A program made the translations under genes and the position numbers. Of a DNA stretch of 37,654 nt, positions 32,438 through 37,654 are shown one piece after another. The notes below the pieces were generated by a model that had not been told where the DNA came from, ran no database searches, and saw only the letters and a list, made by a program, of their open reading frames with translations. Position 1 is the first letter of the stretch, and every line of letters starts with the position of its first letter. The DNA lies in contig JAPLAM010000012.1 in the NCBI GenBank assembly GCA_026393275.1, forward strand, positions 1 to 37,654, given 5' to 3'. This DNA comes from Arthrobacter sp. (GTDB lineage: Bacteria; Actinomycetota; Actinomycetes; Actinomycetales; Micrococcaceae).

Positions 32438-33478
32438 CTACAGAGGGGCCTTCACTCGAAAAGAATTCACCGGCTCTCCTTGCGTGGGAACCACGGTGAC
32501 AGGCGGATCGCGGCGGACCAGTCTGTGGCGCACCTTGGACGTCAGGGCACCGATCCCGATGGCTGCCACGAGGGCGATGCCGCTGGCAACATTCTGCCAA
32601 AATGTCGTTACTCCAAGCAGGGTCAGTCCGTTGTTAAGGAACCCCAGGAAAAGGACACCAACGACTACTCCGAACATGTTGCCTTCCCCTCCGGTAAGAG
32701 CGACACCTCCGAGCAGCACGGCGGTCAGCACAGTGAGTTCGAAGCCGATTCCCAGTTGCCCGGCTGGGGCGCTGTTCAGCCGGGCAACCGTGATAGCTCC
32801 AGCGAGCCCCGCGGCTCCACCTGACAAGAGATATAGAACAAATGGAAGTCGTTTGATGTTGATCCCGGAAAGGTAAGCGGCCTCCTTATTGACGCCCAGT
32901 GCGTAGACGTGCCGACCAGCGGGAGTAAAAATTAGAAACACCGCTGCGACAACCAGACAAAATCCTGCAGTCCAGACGGCGACGGGTATACCGGCGAAGT
33001 TTCCGACCCCAAGGAAACCGAAGACCGGCCCGAAAGTATTTACGGGGAGGGGGCTGACCAGCTGGGCGACACCACGAACTGCGGTGAGCATACCCAGCGT
33101 CGTGATGAACGCAGAAAGCCCGAATCGCGTAGTGACAATCGCATTGATCAAGCCGACCACGACTCCGACGCCGACCGCCGCGAGAATGGCTACGCCGACA
33201 TTTCCGCCTCCGGCCATGATCTTTCCCGCCACCACTCCGCCCAGGGCCAACGTTGACCCGACCGAAAGGTCAATGTAACCGGCAATGATAAGCATCGCGC
33301 ACGGAACGGCTACGATGGCGATAATGGCGCCGTCGAGGAAAATCCCCCTTAGATTCATCCACGTGAGTTGTGACCCCGTCGCAGTCTGAATCACGGCGAT
33401 AATTACAACAAGCAGTACAAGTAGAGGGTTCTCCACCAAAAACTTGGTAACGCGTTGATAGATCCCGAGCTGGTTCAT
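32438..33478 (-). CDS. ABC sugar-type transporter permease (RbsC-like)
   Basis: This 346-residue BPD_transp_2-family membrane protein has about 8-10 hydrophobic segments. Diagnostic pieces are 'GYIDLSVGSTLALGGVVAGKIM', 'INAIVTTRFGLSAFITTLGMLTAVRGVAQLVS', 'GRHVYALGVNKEAAYLSGINIKRLPFVLYLLSG' and 'GIGFELTVLTAVLLGGVALTGGEGNMFGVVVG', all standard in RbsC/XylH/AraH. The ATG at 33478 overlaps the ATPase gene by 4 bases, so translation is coupled. It is the last gene of the importer transcript. The cargo of such systems ranges from pentoses to nucleosides, purines and autoinducer-2, so 'ribose' should not be assumed. Confidence 0.92.
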   Translation of the reverse strand: MNQLGIYQRVTKFLVENPLLVLLVVIIAVIQTATGSQLTWMNLRGIFLDGAIIAIVAVPCAMLIIAGYIDLSVGSTLALGGVVAGKIMAGGGNVGVAILAAVGVGVVVGLINAIVTTRFGLSAFITTLGMLTAVRGVAQLVSPLPVNTFGPVFGFLGVGNFAGIPVAVWTAGFCLVVAAVFLIFTPAGRHVYALGVNKEAAYLSGINIKRLPFVLYLLSGGAAGLAGAITVARLNSAPAGQLGIGFELTVLTAVLLGGVALTGGEGNMFGVVVGVLFLGFLNNGLTLLGVTTFWQNVASGIALVAAIGIGALTSKVRHRLVRRDPPVTVVPTQGEPVNSFRVKAPL

Positions 33479-34989
33479 GCCCTGCTCTCCTTTCCGGTCT
33501 GTCCCGCATGAATATGGGCAAGAAGCTGTTCTTCGCTGGCGAGAGCTACATCCAGTTCATGGCGAATTTTGCCGCGTTCCATGACGAAGCAACGGTGGCC
33601 GAGCGCGAGTACCTCTTCCGGCTCGTTGGTCGCGAAGACGACGGCGATGGAGCGTTCCCGCGCTAGGTTGCGTATGACCGCGTAGATCTCTTCCCGCGCA
33701 CCCACATCTACTCCTTGCGTCGGATCGTCAAGCAGCAACACCCGCACCTGGGAGGCTGGGTTGACCCAACGTCCGATCAGGAGCTTTTGCTGGTTTCCGC
33801 CGGAGAACCCGGCAGCGGGCAGTGATCGATTGTTTGGTTTAAGCGACATGAGGCGAGCTGTCTCGTCGAAGAGGGAATGTCCCCGCTTGATTGACCGGAC
33901 GCCGGCGCGCGAAACCGTAGACATGTCGCGTACGGTTACGTTGTCAAGCGCAGTGAGGCTGCCGAAAAGCCCTTGCCTGTGCCTGTCTCCCGGTACCAGT
34001 GCAATGCCCTGCTTCAAGGCGTGGTTCGGGTTGTTGATCGTTACGTGCTTTCCGTCGACACGGACACTTCCCGAGGAAGCCTTTCGGGCGCCGAACATTG
34101 TTTCCAGCAGCCTCGTGCGGCCGGATCCGATGAGCCCGTACAGGGCCAGGATTTCCCCCGGACGTACGTCCAGGCTGACCGGGCCCAGCTCCGGTCCAGC
34201 CAGCTCGGTGACGCTTAGCAACGGTGGCAGCGCCTGGTCCAAGGGCGGGTGTTCCCGCACAGCGATAGTGTCGGCGCTCTTTCCGCTGATTGCCTCGACC
34301 AGGTCACTCTTGCTCACTCCGGTCATGGGCGAGGTCCATACGACCCTGCCGTCCCGAAGTACCGTCGTGTCGTCCGCCAGTCGAGTGACCTCGTTGAGCA
34401 GATGGGTTACGTAGAGGATCGCTAAGCCTTCGGTTTTCAACTGGAACACCAATTCCCCAAGCCGACCGGCTTCTAAGGGTGAGAGTGCCGCGCTGGGTTC
34501 ATCGAGAATCAAGAGTTTTGCGTTGCGCTGAAGAGCTTTGGCTATTTCGACAAGTTGACGCTGCCCAATGGGCAGGTCACCTGTTTTTGTATTTGGTGAT
34601 ACCGAGGAACCGACCCGTTCGAGTGACGATTTCGCGATCTCGTATTGCTCGCCACGGGATAGGAAGCCGTTTCGTGTGAGCTCCTGGCCCAAAAAAAGGT
34701 TCTCCGCTACGGTCAATGACCCGATGAGACTCAAGTGCTGGTAGATCACTGAAATGCCACTTTTTATGGACGTATGTGGATCCAGTCCGGTGTACTTTTC
34801 GTCATCGATGGTGATGGATCCAGCGGTCGGTCGAATACCGCCTCCCAGACATTTAATGAGGGTGGACTTGCCTGCCCCATTGTGTCCCAACAATGCGTGT
34901 ACTTTGCCTTCGTGCATGGACAGGTCGACTGAATCCAGGGCCAGGGTCGTACCGTATCGTTTTGTTAAATTATTGACGGTGACTGTCAC
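33475..34989 (-). CDS. ABC sugar-type transporter ATP-binding protein (RbsA-like, two domains)
   Basis: This 504-residue tandem ATPase drives the importer. The first domain has Walker A 'GHNGAGKSTL' (35-44), a degenerate signature 'LPIGQRQLVEIAKALQ', and Walker B 'LLILDEPSAAL'. The second has the atypical P-loop 'GLIGSGRTRLLETMFG' usual in RbsA, 'FSGGNQQKLLIGRWV' and 'VLLLDDPTQGVDVGAREEIYAVI'. The catalytic asymmetry between halves is normal for this family. The gene follows the binding-protein gene by 33 bases and overlaps the permease gene by 4. Confidence 0.93.
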   Translation of the reverse strand: MTVTVNNLTKRYGTTLALDSVDLSMHEGKVHALLGHNGAGKSTLIKCLGGGIRPTAGSITIDDEKYTGLDPHTSIKSGISVIYQHLSLIGSLTVAENLFLGQELTRNGFLSRGEQYEIAKSSLERVGSSVSPNTKTGDLPIGQRQLVEIAKALQRNAKLLILDEPSAALSPLEAGRLGELVFQLKTEGLAILYVTHLLNEVTRLADDTTVLRDGRVVWTSPMTGVSKSDLVEAISGKSADTIAVREHPPLDQALPPLLSVTELAGPELGPVSLDVRPGEILALYGLIGSGRTRLLETMFGARKASSGSVRVDGKHVTINNPNHALKQGIALVPGDRHRQGLFGSLTALDNVTVRDMSTVSRAGVRSIKRGHSLFDETARLMSLKPNNRSLPAAGFSGGNQQKLLIGRWVNPASQVRVLLLDDPTQGVDVGAREEIYAVIRNLARERSIAVVFATNEPEEVLALGHRCFVMERGKIRHELDVALASEEQLLAHIHAGQTGKESRA

Positions 34990-35022
34990 GGTCGCTCCTA
35001 TCGCTCGCGCTGACGGATGTGC

Positions 35023-36027
35023 TCACTTGCCGCCAAGCTGAGCTATCAGGGCGTCCAATTTGGGGCTTGAGGCGTCGACCAGAGTTACCGGGAGGTCCAG
35101 ACTTGCCTTGCTGCCGTTCCCCTTGGCCAGGGCCAGCGGAACGTCAATGATGGCGTTGCCGATTTGCTCCGCATCGACCGTGACGGCGGCGCGGAAGAAC
35201 GTTCCTGCCTTGATCTGCTGCAGTACGTACTCATTGCCATCCAGCCCGCCAACGAAGGTCTTAGGATCGTTGGCGGCCCGGCCGGCAGTGGTAAGCGCCT
35301 GATAGCCTCCCTGCGCTGCGTCGCCGGCAGCCGCCAGTACCATGTTCAGTTTCGGGTGCCGCGCCACGATGGCGTTGGTGACGGACAATCCCTGGTCCGG
35401 AGTGATGCCCTGCTGTTCGGCCACGATGGTCATGCCCGGTGCGGTGGCCTTGAACCCGTCGAGGAGTCCCTTGGTTCTCTCTCGGCCGAGCTGAATGGTC
35501 TGATCCACGATCATCAGGACCTCGCCTTTGCCGCCAAGGTTCTCGTTGGCCCATTTGCCCGCGTATTCGCCAAGGGTTTTTCCAGACTCGTAAAAGCTGA
35601 ATTTGATACTGGCATGTTGGTTGCTCAAATCGCCGCCGTAGCTCACCCAATACTTTCCTTTGTCAACATACTGCTTTGAGACCGATTCGAGACTGGCGGC
35701 GTCTGCCGGGAATGAGACGACGGCGTCCACATTTGAGGTCAGATAGGTGTTGAGGTTGGTGACCTGCTGACCAAGGTCCATATTGTCATTGGTGAGCTCG
35801 AGTTGAACGCCGGCCTGATCCGCCCGTTTTTGCGCGAATTTTGTTACGAGGCTATAAACCGGCAGGGCAGTGAAGGGGTAGTCGAAGAGGACTTTTTTCA
35901 CGGGTTGGTTCGGCGTGCTTGTCGATGGTGCACCGCTACTGTCGCCGCTGGTACTGCAGGCGCTGAGAAATAGAGAGGCGGACATTGTAATTGCCGCAAT
36001 TCCGAGGACTTTTCGTTTAATTGTCAT
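35023..36027 (-). CDS. ABC sugar-type substrate-binding lipoprotein
   Basis: This 334-residue exported binding protein of the RbsB/peripla_BP_4 class has the signal sequence MTIKRKVLGIAAITMSASLF followed by the lipobox LSAC, with Cys24 as lipid anchor. The mature protein has two Rossmann-like lobes: 'QPVKKVLFDYPFTALPVYSLVTKFAQKRADQAGVQLELTND' opens the first, and 'LSVTNAIVARHPKLNMVLAAAGDAAQGGYQAL' and 'FVGGLDGNEYVLQQIKAGTFFRAAV' form the second. AAAGGTCC precedes the ATG. It begins 69 bases after the stop of the truncated amidohydrolase, so the amidohydrolase and importer were probably one operon. The ligand is unknown and could be a substrate for that enzyme. Confidence 0.9.
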   Translation of the reverse strand: MTIKRKVLGIAAITMSASLFLSACSTSGDSSGAPSTSTPNQPVKKVLFDYPFTALPVYSLVTKFAQKRADQAGVQLELTNDNMDLGQQVTNLNTYLTSNVDAVVSFPADAASLESVSKQYVDKGKYWVSYGGDLSNQHASIKFSFYESGKTLGEYAGKWANENLGGKGEVLMIVDQTIQLGRERTKGLLDGFKATAPGMTIVAEQQGITPDQGLSVTNAIVARHPKLNMVLAAAGDAAQGGYQALTTAGRAANDPKTFVGGLDGNEYVLQQIKAGTFFRAAVTVDAEQIGNAIIDVPLALAKGNGSKASLDLPVTLVDASSPKLDALIAQLGGK

Positions 36028-36096
36028 TTTGCTGGACCTTTCGTAAGTTGTTGCAGGCAGCCCGGTGGTGTCCGGGTTCCATTGAAATCTGAGTTC

Positions 36097-37514
36097 TTAG
36101 GCGGCATAGACTTTCTGGCCGGCGAACCATGTCTCTCGGGTGCTCATCTGGGGTAGGAATTCGGTGGAGATCTCGTAGGGGTTGCTGTTGAGTACGATGA
36201 AATCCGCGGATTTTCCGACCTCAAGGGATCCGGCAGTGTCCGACAGCCCCATCGCCTCTGCTGCGTCTGTGGTGTAGGCGGCGATGCCTTCATCCAGGGT
36301 GATGGATTGTTCCGGCCAGAGGGTCCCGGGGAATTCGCCCGTGGGATCCCGGCGGGTGATGAGTCCGTAGATCCCTTCCCACACGTTGGGGGCCACGCTG
36401 ACCGGCCAGTCCGAGCCTCCGGCGATGCGGGCGCCGGCATCAAGGAGGGACCGGTTCGGCTGCATTCTTGAGGCCCGGTCAGCGGGGAGTACGGTGGCGA
36501 TGGCCTCGGCAATGACACCGGGGAACCATAGGCTTGGGGAGATATCAGCCGTTACGTCCAGCGCGGCGAACCTGGCCAGGTCGTCCGGGTGGACAAATTG
36601 GCCGTGTGCTATGTGATATTTGACTGTGTTTTGTCCTGCTGCGCGCACCTTTTCAACCGCGTCCAGGACCAGCCGCACAGAGGCGTCTCCAGTGCAGTGG
36701 ATTTTGGCGGATATGCCTCGCTCCGCCGTGCTCAGCAGCCAAAAATCAAGCTCTTCCGGATCCATGGTCGTGGAACCATGGAAGCAGCCCGGGTGGGCAT
36801 CGTCCGGTAAATAGGGTTCGGTCATGGCGGCGGTGCGTGAAGTGGGCACACCGTCCAGGAAGATCTTGATGAAGTCGGGGCGGTGATGGACGGTTCGGTA
36901 CTGTTCGCTTTCCGAGATGATGCCCTCGCCCAAGGGGGCGGTTCCGAAGACGAAATCGTTGACCTGCATCGAGGAAATGACCCACGCCTTGAGGCGTCCC
37001 TGGTCTTCAAGCAGCTTTAGCGCCTGGAGGGTCTGGAGGGAAGTGGCTGCGTCCTGGAATGCGGTGATGCCATACGAATGAAGCAACTCGATGCCGCGCT
37101 CGGACGCCTTGGCAAGGGCATCGATACTGGAGGGCTGATCGGAAGCCAAGGCCAATTCGATCAGGACGCCGCCTGCCTCAATGAGCACGCCCGTCGCAGC
37201 CCCGGACGGCTCCCTCAGGATCTGCCCGCCGGTTGGGTCCGCCGTCGTCCTCGTAATTCCGGCCAATTCCATGGCCCGGCTGTTGGCCCAGCGGTTGTGC
37301 TTGCTGTCATCGCGCAGCATGGCGGGACGTCCGCCTGTAGCAGCATCCAACCGTGCGAGCGCCTCGAGAGTATTGAGTTCCGGTAGCAGCCCGCTGCCCC
37401 AGCTTCCACCAATGACCCAAGCATCGGGTTCAAGACGGTCTGCCCAATCCGCCAGGGTTTCGCATATTTCGTCAAGGCTGGCAGTGGGCAGAAAATTGCA
37501 TTCAAAGAGGTCGG
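36097..37514 (-). pseudogene. YtcJ-type amidohydrolase, N-terminus cut off by IS256-family element
   Basis: The minus strand has an open frame of 471 codons running without a break from the IS junction near 37514 to the stop at 36097. The preserved part begins DLFECNFLPTASLDEICETL and contains 'DAWVIGGSWGSGLLPEL', 'RPAMLRDDSKHNRWANSRAMELAGI', 'KIHCTGDASVRLV', 'YHIAHGQFVHPDDL' and 'IAGGSDWPVSVAPN', all YtcJ-type barrel features. The missing N-terminal ~80-100 residues include the HxH metal motif, so the remaining product should be inactive. The frame shows no secondary mutations, so the insertion looks recent. A TTG at 37350 could start a shorter peptide, but it lacks family support as a start. 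Confidence 0.85.
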
Positions 37515-37654
37515 GGTCAAGTCCCGTGGAGTGGTGTAACGGTTGATCCTTCGCTTAGGCGCTGAGGGCCATGATCGTGTCGGTGTCTGCCTCGCTTCCG
37601 GTGTCAGCGATGGGGCGCATGCGAGAGCGGGCGAGGATGTCGAGGCCGAGATAG
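37515..37654 (-). mobile_element. IS256-family (IS1081-like) element, right-hand part
   Basis: The edge is marked by GGTCAAGTCCCGTGGAGTGG at about 37515-37534, followed by TGTAACGG, which resembles the terminal inverted repeat of actinobacterial IS256-family elements (ACACCACTCCACGGGACTTGAC on the other strand, split here for length as ACACCACTCC + ACGGGACTTGAC). The transposase C-terminus follows, and the element runs off the window. Its other end and target duplication are not visible. Confidence 0.8.
37555..37654 (-). CDS. IS256-family transposase, C-terminal 32 residues
   Basis: The minus strand encodes YLGLDILARSRMRPIADTGS followed by EADTDTIMALSA and a TAA at 37555-37557. 'RRYLGLEVLTRAR' is the C-terminal helix of IS1081-type mutator transposases, and the distance from stop to the element tip (about 40 bases) is normal. 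The segment is intact so far as it is seen. It belongs to the same family as the decayed copy at 28893-29560. Confidence 0.78.
   Translation of the reverse strand, partial: YLGLDILARSRMRPIADTGSEADTDTIMALSA

Overview
The window reads as a high-GC Gram-positive actinobacterium, most likely a member of the Micrococcaceae close to Arthrobacter, Pseudarthrobacter or Paenarthrobacter. The evidence is the GC-rich coding bias, the actinobacterial dnaK-grpE-dnaJ-hspR heat-shock cluster with HAIR-type inverted repeats, frequent GTG and TTG starts, and the families of the insertion sequences. The genus is an inference; no rRNA or tRNA gene was seen.

Layout. (1) Bases 1-113 are the end of an IS3-family element that cuts off the N-terminus of a serine hydrolase (114-1006). 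(2) Bases 1079-11158 hold a catabolic block bracketed by two FCD-type GntR regulators. It contains a complete NitT/TauT-type ABC importer (lipoprotein, two permeases, ATPase), an aldehyde dehydrogenase, a beta-hydroxyacid dehydrogenase, an AttM/AhlD-like metallo-lactonase and a TcuA-like flavoprotein dehydrogenase, with a perfect 20-bp palindrome before the last. Dehydrogenase plus dehydrogenase plus lactonase recalls the Agrobacterium gamma-butyrolactone blcABC/attKLM logic, built here with a different alcohol dehydrogenase and tied to its own importer. (3) Bases 11211-16000 carry two divergent regulator/target pairs, MarR with an MMPL exporter and an NAD(P)-binding epimerase-like protein with a TetR regulator, each with a visible candidate operator. 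(4) Bases 16117-23631 are core genome: an acidic 23-residue tandem-repeat protein, then dnaK, grpE, a zinc-finger-less dnaJ, hspR and a BCCT betaine/choline transporter. The dnaK promoter lies between two HAIR-like sites, and the grpE-dnaJ gap holds long hairpins.

(5) Bases 23632-28628 hold a small membrane protein in a segment flanked by a 17-bp direct repeat, then an APC permease, an aldehyde dehydrogenase and an AraC regulator, all on the minus strand; they look like an amine or amino-acid catabolic unit. (6) From about 28700 to the end the DNA is accessory and scarred: an IS256/IS1081-like transposase ghost with several frameshifts, a YtcJ-type amidohydrolase, an IS110 transposase ghost next to a 21-bp perfect inverted repeat, a ribose-type ABC importer, and a second YtcJ-type amidohydrolase cut by an IS256-family element whose transposase C-terminus runs off the right end.

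Both window ends lie inside insertion sequences and both interrupt hydrolase genes. This suggests either a contig bounded by repeats or real IS-mediated remodelling. The best candidate for a little-described system is the importer-lactonase-dehydrogenase block at 2142-10477. The most unusual single gene is the repeat protein at 16117-16608.
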